Source of the DNA: Enterobacter sichuanensis | GTDB lineage: Bacteria > Pseudomonadota > Gammaproteobacteria > Enterobacterales > Enterobacteriaceae | NCBI RefSeq assembly: GCF_002939185.1 | Contig: NZ_POVL01000027.1 | Location: 1 to 64,000, forward strand | Reading direction: 5' to 3' | DNA: 64,000 nucleotides | Shown here: positions 1 through 8,413 of the stretch, in pieces | Position numbering within the stretch: the first letter of the stretch is position 1 | Layout: each line of letters starts with the position of its first letter | The notes under the pieces: generated by a model | Databases searched by the model: none | Told to the model about the DNA's origin: nothing | The model's input: the letters and a program-made list of their open reading frames with translations, nothing else | Made by a program: the position numbers and the translations under genes

Positions 1-1
1 C

Positions 2-115
2 TTAACCGCGCAAGGACTGAGCACGGCGCAATATCTGCATACTGACAGCGGGATTATTGGTTTAACCAACTGCCCTGTGCTGCGTAAAACGTCCGTTGTC
101 ATTGATAATGGCTAA
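2..115 (+). CDS. yobH: YobH family small protein, C-terminal part only
   Basis: Partial gene entering from the left edge. The frame starting at base 2 reads about 37 residues, including TAQYLHTDSGIIGLTNCP and ending VVIDNG before a TAA stop. This matches my recollection of the C-terminus of E. coli YobH, a roughly 79-residue protein of unknown function with an N-terminal hydrophobic segment. Its place next to kdgR, with a shared terminator, agrees with the E. coli order mgrB-yobH-kdgR. The start codon and hydrophobic segment lie outside the window. Confidence 0.8.
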   Translation, partial: LTAQGLSTAQYLHTDSGIIGLTNCPVLRKTSVVIDNG

Positions 116-137
116 CCCCTCTCCTGGCCTCAGACAC

Positions 138-167
138 AAAAACGCCGCAACAGATGCGGCGTTTTTT
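138..167. terminator. bidirectional terminator between yobH and kdgR
   Basis: Stem AACGCCGCA (141-149) pairs with TGCGGCGTT (155-163), with an A tract before and a T tract after. It can therefore stop the rightward yobH transcript and the leftward kdgR transcript. Confidence 0.85.
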
Positions 168-180
168 ATGCTAACAACGA

Positions 181-972
181 TTAAAACGGGTAGTCGTGAT
201 AACCCATCTGTTCAGAAATTTTACGCGCGGCCGTGTGCAGAATCGCTACGTACTCGTGCAGACGCTCTTCGGAGAAGCGCAGGGTCGGGAAAGAGATACT
301 CAGGCCCGCAATCACCACACCAAAGCGGTCAAACACCGGCACGCCGATGCAGCGCAGCCCTTCTTCCTGTTCTTCGTTATCCTCGCCATACCCCTGCTCA
401 CGCACCTGATCGAGCACCGTTAACAGCGCATCCGTATTGGTTATGGTTCGTTCAGTGCTGCGTTTGTACTCCACGCCCTCGAGGATCTGCTTCACCTCAT
501 CGCGATCGCGCCACGCCAGCAGAACCTTACCGATAGCGGTACTGTAGAGCGGGTTGCGACGTCCAATGCGTGAATACATACGCAGGTTATACATGGAGTC
601 GATTTTATGGATGTAAACAATGCTGTCTTCATCCAGCGCGCCGAGATGGATGGTCTCTTTGGTCAGACGCGAGATTTCACGCATCTGAATATCAGCGCTG
701 CGGATCAGGTCAACATTTTGCAATGCACGGGCGCCCAGCTCGAACAGTTTCAGCGTCAGAGAGTATTTTTCAGACTCGCCTTCCTGGGCAACGTACCCCA
801 GTGACTTCATGGTTTGCAAAAAGCGATAAACGGTGCTTTTCGACATCATCACACGCTGCGACAACTCTGTAATACCAATCTCACGCTCTTCCCCGAGCGC
901 CTGTAAGATGCCAAACACCTTCAGCACGGAAGAAACAGAATCTGGCTGTTTATCCAAATCCGCAATAGCCAT
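181..972 (-). CDS. kdgR: IclR-family transcriptional regulator KdgR
   Basis: Represses genes for pectin/hexuronate breakdown and 2-keto-3-deoxygluconate (KDG) uptake; KDG is the known inducer in enterobacteria. The 263 residues are the usual length. An N-terminal winged helix-turn-helix (about residues 20-65, with SKSTVYRFLQTM as the recognition region) is followed by the IclR effector domain (about 85-255), where RCIGVPVFD and GLSISFP are typical. The gene is divergent from yebQ, and the 178 bp between them must hold both promoters. The protein is nearly identical to E. coli KdgR, so the call is secure. Whether it regulates yebQ or itself is not shown by the sequence. Confidence 0.95.
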   Translation of the reverse strand: MAIADLDKQPDSVSSVLKVFGILQALGEEREIGITELSQRVMMSKSTVYRFLQTMKSLGYVAQEGESEKYSLTLKLFELGARALQNVDLIRSADIQMREISRLTKETIHLGALDEDSIVYIHKIDSMYNLRMYSRIGRRNPLYSTAIGKVLLAWRDRDEVKQILEGVEYKRSTERTITNTDALLTVLDQVREQGYGEDNEEQEEGLRCIGVPVFDRFGVVIAGLSISFPTLRFSEERLHEYVAILHTAARKISEQMGYHDYPF

Positions 973-996
973 TTACCACCTCATAGAGAGTGTTTT

Positions 997-1020
997 ATAA
1001 AAATCAGAACCGGTTTTTAT
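997..1020. promoter_or_regulatory. A/T-rich inverted repeat in the kdgR-yebQ intergenic region
   Basis: ATAAAAA (997-1003) and TTTTTAT (1014-1020) form an inverted repeat. An off-centre AACCGGTT palindrome lies inside it at 1008-1015. It sits in the divergent promoter region, so it is a candidate operator, possibly for KdgR or an MFS-linked regulator. I do not recognise it as a confident match to the KdgR consensus. Confidence 0.3.
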
Positions 1021-1150
1021 TATAAGTTCCCGTCATGTCACCTGCAATCAGTCCCCGTTTACTTCGTTACAAATCTGCGACATATCGCGCCAGTAACAGT
1101 GCTAAAATAGTTACCCTGAGAATAATTTCACGCTGAGCTTTTTACTCCTG

Positions 1151-2524
1151 ATGGAAAAGAATCTTTCCGATGGTCTGCCTTTACCCCAGCGCTATGGCGC
1201 GATAGCAACCATCATTATTGGTATCTCAATGGCCGTCCTTGACGGCGCCATTGCAAACGTTGCCCTGCCAACCATCGCCAGCGACCTGCATGCCTCCCCG
1301 GCCAGTTCGATATGGATTGTTAACGCCTACCAGATTGCGATTGTGGTTTCGCTGCTTTCGTTCTCATTCCTCGGCGATATGTTCGGTTACCGTCGGGTGT
1401 ATCAGTGCGGTCTGGTGGTTTTCACTCTCACCTCATTGTTATGCGCCCTGTCGGATTCACTGCATACCCTGACGCTGGCGCGCATTGCGCAAGGTTTTGG
1501 CGGCGCGGCGCTCATGAGCGTCAACACAGCGCTGATCCGCTTAATTTATCCGCAGCGCCATCTGGGCCGCGGGATGGGGATAAACTCGTTTATTGTCGCC
1601 GTCTCTTCCGCTGCCGGGCCAACCATCGCGGCGGCGATCCTGTCCGTTGCGTCCTGGAAATGGCTGTTTGCCATAAACGTGCCTTTGGGAATGGTGGCCA
1701 TCTTCTTTGCCCTGCGTTTTCTTCCCGCGAACGGCCCGAAAAGCACCATGCCGCGCTTCGACGTGGCGAGCGCGGTGATGAATGCCCTCACCTTTGGTCT
1801 GCTGATCACCGCCCTGAGCGGTTTTGCGCAGGGGCAATCGTTGATGCTTACCGGGGTGGAACTCCTCGCGCTGCTGGTGACAGGCTTCTTCTTTGTTCGC
1901 CGCCAGCTTGCTCTGCCGGTGCCTTTACTGCCGGTTGATCTGCTGCGGATCCCCCTCTTTTCACTCTCCATATGCACCTCTGTCTGTTCGTTCTGCGCGC
2001 AGATGCTGGCCCTGGTTTCGCTGCCGTTCTTCCTGCAAAGTGTGGTCGGACGTTCAGAAGTAGAGACCGGGCTGCTGTTAACCCCGTGGCCACTGGCAAC
2101 AATGGTGATGGCCCCGCTGGCGGGCTATCTGATCGAACGCGTTCACGCCGGTTTGTTGGGTGCGCTGGGGCTGGCGGTGATGGCGACGGGGCTTTTCGCG
2201 CTAGCACTGCTGCCGTCGTCGCCTTCAGACCTTGATATCATCTGGCGCATGGTGCTGTGCGGAGCGGGGTTTGGCCTGTTCCAATCCCCTAACAACCACA
2301 CCATAATTACTTCGGCACCGCGTCATCGCAGCGGTGGGGCCAGCGGCATGCTGGGGACCGCGCGTCTGTTGGGACAAAGCACCGGTGCGGCGCTGGTCGC
2401 CCTGATGTTTAACCTCGCTGGCCAGAACGGCAACCATGTTGCACTTCTCACCGCCGGTGTACTTGCCACCCTTGCGGCTATCGTCAGCGGCCTGCGGGTG
2501 ACCCAGCCCAGGGTTCAGGCATAA
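1151..2524 (+). CDS. yebQ: MFS transporter YebQ (DHA2 drug:H+ antiporter type)
   Basis: Inner-membrane transporter of the major facilitator superfamily; the physiological substrate is unknown. The 457 residues match E. coli YebQ in length. The first helix contains GISMAVLDGAIANVALPTIA, typical of DHA2/EmrB-type carriers. The loop after helix 2 (FLGDMFGYRRVYQCG) matches MFS motif A. Many further hydrophobic segments follow to the end. ATG start; a convergent terminator shared with htpX lies directly after the stop. Family membership is clear, but a drug-export role is only by analogy. Confidence 0.9.
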   Translation: MEKNLSDGLPLPQRYGAIATIIIGISMAVLDGAIANVALPTIASDLHASPASSIWIVNAYQIAIVVSLLSFSFLGDMFGYRRVYQCGLVVFTLTSLLCALSDSLHTLTLARIAQGFGGAALMSVNTALIRLIYPQRHLGRGMGINSFIVAVSSAAGPTIAAAILSVASWKWLFAINVPLGMVAIFFALRFLPANGPKSTMPRFDVASAVMNALTFGLLITALSGFAQGQSLMLTGVELLALLVTGFFFVRRQLALPVPLLPVDLLRIPLFSLSICTSVCSFCAQMLALVSLPFFLQSVVGRSEVETGLLLTPWPLATMVMAPLAGYLIERVHAGLLGALGLAVMATGLFALALLPSSPSDLDIIWRMVLCGAGFGLFQSPNNHTIITSAPRHRSGGASGMLGTARLLGQSTGAALVALMFNLAGQNGNHVALLTAGVLATLAAIVSGLRVTQPRVQA

Positions 2525-2560
2525 AAAAAGCCGGGCGGAGTGGTCTCCTGCCCGGCTTAG
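2524..2560. terminator. bidirectional terminator between yebQ and htpX
   Basis: Stem AGCCGGGC (2529-2536) pairs with GCCCGGCT (2550-2557). An A7 tract precedes it. It overlaps the end of yebQ and lies 14 bp before the htpX stop. Confidence 0.8.
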
Positions 2561-2573
2561 TACGCTGCTTTAC

Positions 2574-3455
2574 TTACTTCAGGTATTCCCCACTGCGCAG
2601 CGCTTCAATACGCTTATCCAGCGGCGGGTGAGACATAAACAGCTCGCTCAGCGATTTTGATTTACCGTTGATGCAGAAGGCCATCATGCTGTTCGCTTCC
2701 TGCGGCTCGTAGCTGGTTTTCAGACGCTGCAGGGCAGCAATCATCTTCTCACGACCGACCAGCTTCGCAGAGCCGGCATCCGCGTGGAATTCACGGTGAC
2801 GTGAGAACCACATGGTGATGATACTGGCCAGAATACCGAATACCAGCTCCAGCACCATTGAGACGGCAAAGTAGATCAGCGGGTTACCGTTGCTCTCTTC
2901 GCCTTCGTCGCGGTTCCCCCCCATAAAACCTGCCGCAATCTGCGCCAGAATACGGGAGATGAAGATAACGAAGGTGTTCACCACGCCCTGAATCAGGGTC
3001 ATGGTCACCATGTCGCCGTTGGCAATATGGCTGATCTCGTGGGCAATAACCGCTTCGGCTTCGTCACGGCTCATGTTCTGCAGCAGACCGGTGCTGACGG
3101 CAACCAGTGACGCATCACGACGGGCACCCGTGGCGAAAGCGTTAATATCCGGAGCATGGTAAATGGCGACCTGCGGCATGGCGATCCCGGCCTGACGGGA
3201 TTGCTGCGCCACCGTATTCATCAGCCACTGTTCCATATCGTTACGCGGTTGCTCAATGACCTCACCGCCTACCGATTTCAGTGCCATCCACTTCGACATC
3301 AGCAGGGAAATGAAAGAGCCACCAAAACCAAACAGCAGCGCCATAATCAACAGACCCTGAACGCTGCTCGACTGAATTCCTGTCAGGCTTAGCACGAGCC
3401 CGAAAACCACCATCACCGCCAGGTTGGTGAGCAGGAAGAGCGCGATTCGCATCAT
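2574..3455 (-). CDS. htpX: membrane zinc metalloprotease HtpX
   Basis: Inner-membrane M48 protease that takes part, with FtsH, in removing damaged membrane proteins. Two N-terminal hydrophobic helices (about residues 4-25 and 35-53) are followed by the cytoplasmic catalytic region. The HEISH motif at 139-143 supplies zinc ligands H139 and H143 and catalytic E140. The EFHAD segment downstream carries the likely third ligand. Two more hydrophobic stretches lie near residues 155-210. The 293 residues equal the E. coli length. In E. coli the gene belongs to the Cpx envelope-stress regulon, but I could not find a convincing CpxR repeat upstream here. Same strand as prc, but separated by 193 bp and the prc terminator. 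Confidence 0.97.
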   Translation of the reverse strand: MMRIALFLLTNLAVMVVFGLVLSLTGIQSSSVQGLLIMALLFGFGGSFISLLMSKWMALKSVGGEVIEQPRNDMEQWLMNTVAQQSRQAGIAMPQVAIYHAPDINAFATGARRDASLVAVSTGLLQNMSRDEAEAVIAHEISHIANGDMVTMTLIQGVVNTFVIFISRILAQIAAGFMGGNRDEGEESNGNPLIYFAVSMVLELVFGILASIITMWFSRHREFHADAGSAKLVGREKMIAALQRLKTSYEPQEANSMMAFCINGKSKSLSELFMSHPPLDKRIEALRSGEYLK

Positions 3456-3609
3456 AATTTTCTTTTTACCTCAGTTTAACAAAACGCACTATGCGATTAC
3501 CCACATCGTATGGGTATTACGGCTATTTTCAAGCATCCGGCGGGCGTAAGTCACCAGAAAGACACAACTTTACACAATTGGAAAGCTGGCTGACGGAAGG
3601 ATGCAGAAC

Positions 3610-3642
3610 AAAAAGAAACAGGCACAATCTCTTGTGCCTGTT
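3610..3642 (-). terminator. terminator downstream of prc
   Basis: Read on the minus strand, a perfect 10-bp stem (3618-3627 with 3632-3641) and a four-base loop are followed by TTTCTTTTTG. This is a good intrinsic terminator just past the prc stop codon. Confidence 0.85.
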
Positions 3643-3648
3643 GGGAGA

Positions 3649-5697
3649 TTATTTTGCCGGAGCGGGCTGCTCGGCTGGCTTCTCTTTTTCCAGATTCGCC
3701 AGGTCAAGTGCGATATGCACCGTCTCGTCCAGATACGGATCCGGCTCCTGGTAATCTTTAGGCAGATCGTCCAGTTTCTTGAGCAACGGCTTGCCTTCGC
3801 GTTTGAAGCGGTCGTTGATACGCGCCAGACGGGTTGCGTCATCCTCGTTGTTCTCTTTCTCACGCTGAGCGTAGTTCAGAGAAACAATATTCCGTTTATC
3901 CTTCATGGCATTGAAGCGAGCAATGTCCTTCATGATGTACTGGAACTCAGGATCTTTCGCGATGCGTTCGTTATGGTCTTTCAGCAATTCCGGACCAAAC
4001 TGGGTCATATCACCGGCTTTGACATAGGTCGCGGCATTGATGCTGTCCCACGGCAAGGCGTTATCTTCAAACTTCTCGCCGGTTTCCGTCTCTTCCGTGC
4101 CTGTCGGCATGATGATGTCTGGCGTCACGCCTTTACGCTGCGTACTGCCGCCATTCACGCGGTAGAATTTCTGAATGGTGTACTGAACCGACCCCAGCGC
4201 TGGCCATTCCGGACGCAGCATCTGATCGTAAATACGGTTCAGGGAACGGTACTGCTGAACGGTCCCTTTACCGAACGTCGGTTCGCCCACAATCAGCGCG
4301 CGACCGTAATCCTGCATGGCAGCGGCAAAGATTTCAGACGCGGACGCACTGAAGCGGTCAACCAGGACCACCAGCGGGCCTTTGTAGTAAACCACGCCGT
4401 CGTTGTCGGCATCTTCACGGACTTTACCGTTATTATCGCGGACCTGAACCACCGGACCAGAAGGAATAAACAGTCCAGAGAGTGAAACCGCTTCCGTCAG
4501 CGCACCGCCGCCGTTACTGCGCAGGTCGATAATTACGCTGCTGACGTTCTGCTTTTCAAGCTTCTGCAGCTGCACTTTCACATCGTCGGTCAGCCCCACA
4601 TAGAAGCCCGGAATATCCAGGACTCCCACCTTCTCTTTACCCACGGTTTTCACCGACATTTTCACCGCGCGGTCTTCCAGACGGATACGCTCACGGGTCA
4701 GGGTAACGATACGGGTTTTGGTACCTTTTCCGGCTGGCAGAATTTCCAGACGAACCTTGCTGCCTTTCGGGCCTTTGATCAGCGCAACCACGTCATCAAG
4801 ACGCCAGCCGATCACATCAACCATGTTCTGGCCGGTTTGACCCACACCGACAATACGATCGCCGACGCTGATCGCTTTACTCTTGGATGCCGGACCACCT
4901 GCGACCATCGAATTGATCACCGTGTAATCATCATCCATCTGCAGCACCGCGCCGATACCTTCCAGAGACAGGCTCATTTCAGTATTGAACTGTTCGGTGT
5001 TGCGCGGAGAGAGATAGTTGGTGTGCGGATCGATTTCGTGCGCAAAGGCCGTCATGGCCAGCGAGAAGACGTCCTCACTGTTGGTCTGCGCCAGACGACG
5101 AATGGCAAATTTGTAACGGCGCGTCAGCGTGTCACGGATCTCTTTTTCATCTTTGCCCGTGAGCTTCAGGCTCAGTTCGTCGTATTTCACTTTGCCGTCC
5201 CACAGCGCATTCAACTCGGCTTCATCTTTCGGCCAGGGTGCTTTACTGCGGTCCAGATTAAAGGTGTCGTTGCCGGTAAAGTCCATCGGACGTTCCAGCA
5301 CTTTCAGCGCGTACTGATAGCGTTCGAAGCGGCGCTTTTGCGACAGGTTGTAGAGATCGTAGAACAGATCCAGCTTGCCTGAACGCAACTCGTCACCCAC
5401 CTCGGATTTACGCTTAGCGAACTGCTCGACATCACTGGCGAGCAAAACGTTATGGCTGTAATCCAGCAAGTTCAGATAGCGGTCAAAGATTTTGGCCGAG
5501 AAGGCCTGATCGAGATCGAACTGACGATAGTGCGAACGGGTAAAACGTGAGGTCACGCGCTCGCTCACCGTCGCGTGCTGCGTCTCTTCCTTGAGTACCG
5601 GAATTTGATCAACACGGGTGATATCGTCCACTGCAAAAGCATGACCTGTTATGGCAAACAGGCCCGCCAGCGCGGTGAGCTTAAAAAAAGTGTTCAT
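3649..5697 (-). CDS. prc: tail-specific periplasmic protease Prc (Tsp)
   Basis: Carboxy-terminal processing protease. It trims the C-terminus of FtsI, degrades SsrA-tagged periplasmic proteins and, with NlpI, degrades MepS. The 682 residues match E. coli when the start is the ATG at 5697, which gives a signal peptide (MNTFFKLTALAGLFAITGHAFA). The open frame extends 16 codons further up, but that would place charged residues before the signal peptide. A PDZ region near residues 235-320 precedes the S41 catalytic core, with Ser in FSASASEIFAA and Lys in TFGKGTVQQY. It lies 19 bp after proQ and is probably co-transcribed with it. Confidence 0.96.
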   Translation of the reverse strand: MNTFFKLTALAGLFAITGHAFAVDDITRVDQIPVLKEETQHATVSERVTSRFTRSHYRQFDLDQAFSAKIFDRYLNLLDYSHNVLLASDVEQFAKRKSEVGDELRSGKLDLFYDLYNLSQKRRFERYQYALKVLERPMDFTGNDTFNLDRSKAPWPKDEAELNALWDGKVKYDELSLKLTGKDEKEIRDTLTRRYKFAIRRLAQTNSEDVFSLAMTAFAHEIDPHTNYLSPRNTEQFNTEMSLSLEGIGAVLQMDDDYTVINSMVAGGPASKSKAISVGDRIVGVGQTGQNMVDVIGWRLDDVVALIKGPKGSKVRLEILPAGKGTKTRIVTLTRERIRLEDRAVKMSVKTVGKEKVGVLDIPGFYVGLTDDVKVQLQKLEKQNVSSVIIDLRSNGGGALTEAVSLSGLFIPSGPVVQVRDNNGKVREDADNDGVVYYKGPLVVLVDRFSASASEIFAAAMQDYGRALIVGEPTFGKGTVQQYRSLNRIYDQMLRPEWPALGSVQYTIQKFYRVNGGSTQRKGVTPDIIMPTGTEETETGEKFEDNALPWDSINAATYVKAGDMTQFGPELLKDHNERIAKDPEFQYIMKDIARFNAMKDKRNIVSLNYAQREKENNEDDATRLARINDRFKREGKPLLKKLDDLPKDYQEPDPYLDETVHIALDLANLEKEKPAEQPAPAK

Positions 5698-5716
5698 GCC
5701 AGGCTTGGCCTCCGTT

Positions 5717-6403
5717 TCAGAACAACAAGTGTTCTGCGCGTACAATCATTGACATACCAGAAGTCAGCTGTACACGGACGCCATCTTTGGTGATTTCCAG
5801 TACGGTGGCGTCCATAGCATTGTTACCCGCTTTCACCTTCAGTGCCTGACCTACGCTCAGAGCGTTAATGTCAGAAACTGGAGTGTGGCGCGGCTCTTCA
5901 CGAGGGGCGCGCGGGGCTTGAGCTGCTGGTTTGTCAGCACGCGGTTTGCGATCGTTGTTGTCGTTGCGACGTGGCGCAGGACGAGGTTTACGCTCGCGAC
6001 GAGGCGCGTCTTCCTGACCATTAGCCGCTGCGGCTTCACGTTTTTTCGCTTGCTGTTCAGCACGTTGTGCCTGAACGCGTGCTTTGGCTTCTTCCAGCTG
6101 TTTACGCGCGTGCTCTACGTGCTGCTCGTCCAGCTCACCACAAGGATTGCCGTCGAGATCCACACGGGTCGCGCCCGGTTTGATACCGTACAGATAACGC
6201 CAGCTCGAAGTATAAAGACGTAAGGCGGAACGCAGCTGAGTTTTGCTGAGGTTCATTTCCCCCTCAACGCGCGCTACCAGATCCTGAAAAATACCGACTT
6301 TCAGGGGACGAGCTTCGCCTTCAGCGCTGAAGCACTGTGGGAAACGCTCGGCCAGAAATGCGATAACTTCTTTACTGCTATTCAACTTAGGTTGATTTTC
6401 CAT
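5717..6403 (-). CDS. proQ: RNA chaperone ProQ
   Basis: FinO-domain RNA-binding protein that stabilises many sRNAs and mRNA 3' ends; it is also needed for full activity of the ProP osmoprotectant transporter. The FinO domain covers about residues 1-120 ([21 protein letters not shown]). A highly charged Lys/Arg/Glu/Ala linker follows at about 125-175, then a C-terminal Tudor-like domain ([21 protein letters not shown]) ending in [14 protein letters not shown] sequence. At 228 residues it is slightly shorter than the E. coli protein, with the difference in the linker. Upstream of prc in the usual enterobacterial pair. Confidence 0.96.
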   Translation of the reverse strand: MENQPKLNSSKEVIAFLAERFPQCFSAEGEARPLKVGIFQDLVARVEGEMNLSKTQLRSALRLYTSSWRYLYGIKPGATRVDLDGNPCGELDEQHVEHARKQLEEAKARVQAQRAEQQAKKREAAAANGQEDAPRRERKPRPAPRRNDNNDRKPRADKPAAQAPRAPREEPRHTPVSDINALSVGQALKVKAGNNAMDATVLEITKDGVRVQLTSGMSMIVRAEHLLF

Positions 6404-6499
6404 GAAATTTCCTGATTACAACGGACGTTGCCAACAAGCGCAGGCATGAACAGGCGTCATTATAATGACGCTATCCGTAAATGCTACGTTATCCGTTGA

Positions 6500-6997
6500 T
6501 TATCCTGCGACGCTCGCAAAGAATTTTTGATAATCGGTTGCTGCGAGTACGTTTTCCAGATTCGCCACCAGCTCGCGCAGCCCCTGTTCGTCCTCGGTTG
6601 TAAAGCGACTGAAGACCGTACTGTCGATGTCCAGAACGCCAATAATCTGATTTTTTACCACCAGCGGCAGAACGATTTCAGAATTACTGGCGGCATCACA
6701 GGCAATGTGACCGTCAAACGCATGCACATCTTCCACACGCTGTACCTGATTCTCAGCCACCGCGGTGCCGCAGACACCACGACCAACTGGAATGCGCACG
6801 CAGGCCAGTTTGCCCTGGAACGGGCCAAGCACCAGCGTTTCCCCTTCCAGGAGGTAAAAGCCAGCCCAGTTCACGTCAGAGAGACGTTCAAACAGCAATG
6901 CGCTAGTATTTGCCAGAGTGGCTAAGAAGCTGGTCTCACCCGCCATCAATGCCTTAAAATCGCGGTTCAGATCCGCGTAGAATTCTGTTTTGTTCAT
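6500..6997 (-). CDS. msrC: free methionine-(R)-sulfoxide reductase (GAF domain)
   Basis: Cytosolic enzyme that reduces free L-methionine-R-sulfoxide using thioredoxin. The 165 residues form one GAF domain. The three conserved cysteines are at 66 (KLACVRIP), 76 (GRGVCGTA) and 100 (HIACDAAS); they equal E. coli Cys84, Cys94 and Cys118 once the longer annotated E. coli N-terminus is allowed for. That numbering shift supports the shorter start used here. Transcribed separately from proQ (96-bp gap) and divergent from letA. Confidence 0.93.
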   Translation of the reverse strand: MNKTEFYADLNRDFKALMAGETSFLATLANTSALLFERLSDVNWAGFYLLEGETLVLGPFQGKLACVRIPVGRGVCGTAVAENQVQRVEDVHAFDGHIACDAASNSEIVLPLVVKNQIIGVLDIDSTVFSRFTTEDEQGLRELVANLENVLAATDYQKFFASVAG

Positions 6998-7129
6998 TAT
7001 TCAATCACTTAGTTGTCTTACAAAATTACCGCATAGCCTATTAAAATAAGCATTAAATGCGCTCATGCTCAAGATGAATCCGTTCATGAGTTATTATAAC
7101 TTTCAACAATACTTATTTGTGCGCAGCTG

Positions 7130-8413
7130 ATGGCCTTAAAAACAACCAAAATTACGCCGAAAAAAAAGATAACTGTCCATACGGTAAGCCAGGCTTTGCC
7201 CCGTGCACATTATCAGCGTTGCCCTCAGTGCGATACGCTTTTTATGTTGCCGAAGATGAAATCGCACCAAAGTGCCTTTTGTCCCCGCTGCGACGCCAAA
7301 ATCCGTGACGGCCGCGACTGGTCGTTAACCCGCCTCGCCGCCATGGCGGTCACCATGCTTCTGCTGATGCCGTTTGCCTGGAGCGAGCCGCTGCTCAAAC
7401 TTTACCTGCTCGGCGTGCGTATCGACGCCAACGTGCTGCAGGGGATCTGGCAAATGACGCGTCAGGGCGATCCACTGACCGCGGCCATGGTGCTGTTCTG
7501 CACCGTTGGCGCACCGCTGGTGCTGGTCGCCGCCATTGCTTATCTCTGGTTTGGCAACATTCTGGGCATGAACCTGCGCCCGGTGCTGCTGATGCTGGAA
7601 AAGCTGAAAGAGTGGGTGATGCTGGATATCTACCTGGTGGGCGTGGGCGTGGCGTCAATAAAGGTACAGGATTATGCGTTTCTGCAGCCGGGCGTCGGGC
7701 TGTTTGCCTTCATTTGTCTGGTCTTGCTCAGTATCCTGACGCTGATCCATCTGAATGTGGAGCAGCTCTGGGAGCGCTTTTACCCTCAGCGCCCCGCGAC
7801 CCGCCCCGATGAGAATCTTCGGGTTTGTCTGGGCTGCCACTATACCGGCTTTCCCGACGCGCGCGGCCGCTGCCCGCGGTGCCATATCCCGTTGCGGCTG
7901 CGGCGCAATAACAGTCTGCAGAAATGCTGGGCCGCGCTGATTGCCTCTCTGGTCTTCCTGATCCCGGCCAATATGCTGCCCATCTCCATCATCTATGTGA
8001 ATGGCGGACGTCAGGAAGATACCATTCTCTCGGGGATCATCTCGCTTGCACACAGCAACATCGGCGTGGCGGCAATCGTCTTTATCGCCAGTATTCTGGT
8101 GCCGTTTACGAAAGTGATCGTGATGTTTACCCTGCTCATCAGTATTCATTTTAAATGTGAGCAAGGTTTGCGCACCCGTATTCTGCTTCTGCGATTCGTG
8201 ACCTGGATTGGCCGCTGGTCAATGTTGGATCTGTTTGTGATTTCGCTGATGATGTCGCTCATCAATCGCGACCAGCTACTTGCTTTTACAATGGGACCCG
8301 CGGCTTTTTATTTCGGCTCTGCGGTGATATTGACTATTCTTGCTGTGGAATGGCTGGATAGCCGCTTACTTTGGGATGCACATGAGTCAGGAAACCCCCG
8401 CTTCGCCGACTGA
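7130..8413 (+). CDS. letA: intermembrane lipid transport inner-membrane subunit LetA (YebS)
   Basis: PqiA-family multi-pass membrane protein that works with the MCE tunnel LetB to move lipids between inner and outer membranes. The 427 residues hold two cytoplasmic zinc-ribbon segments: CPQC with CPRC near residues 30-57, and CLGC with CPRC near 227-250. Each is followed by four hydrophobic helices, giving the duplicated PqiA layout. The C-terminal 32 bp overlap the start of letB, so the two are translationally linked. Near-identical to E. coli YebS. Confidence 0.95.
   Translation: MALKTTKITPKKKITVHTVSQALPRAHYQRCPQCDTLFMLPKMKSHQSAFCPRCDAKIRDGRDWSLTRLAAMAVTMLLLMPFAWSEPLLKLYLLGVRIDANVLQGIWQMTRQGDPLTAAMVLFCTVGAPLVLVAAIAYLWFGNILGMNLRPVLLMLEKLKEWVMLDIYLVGVGVASIKVQDYAFLQPGVGLFAFICLVLLSILTLIHLNVEQLWERFYPQRPATRPDENLRVCLGCHYTGFPDARGRCPRCHIPLRLRRNNSLQKCWAALIASLVFLIPANMLPISIIYVNGGRQEDTILSGIISLAHSNIGVAAIVFIASILVPFTKVIVMFTLLISIHFKCEQGLRTRILLLRFVTWIGRWSMLDLFVISLMMSLINRDQLLAFTMGPAAFYFGSAVILTILAVEWLDSRLLWDAHESGNPRFAD

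Noticed and set aside
3456-3560. Possible CpxR box upstream of htpX (and likewise upstream of yebE at 21282-21340)
   Set aside because: No two GTAAA-type repeats with 5-6 bp spacing could be found by eye in either region.
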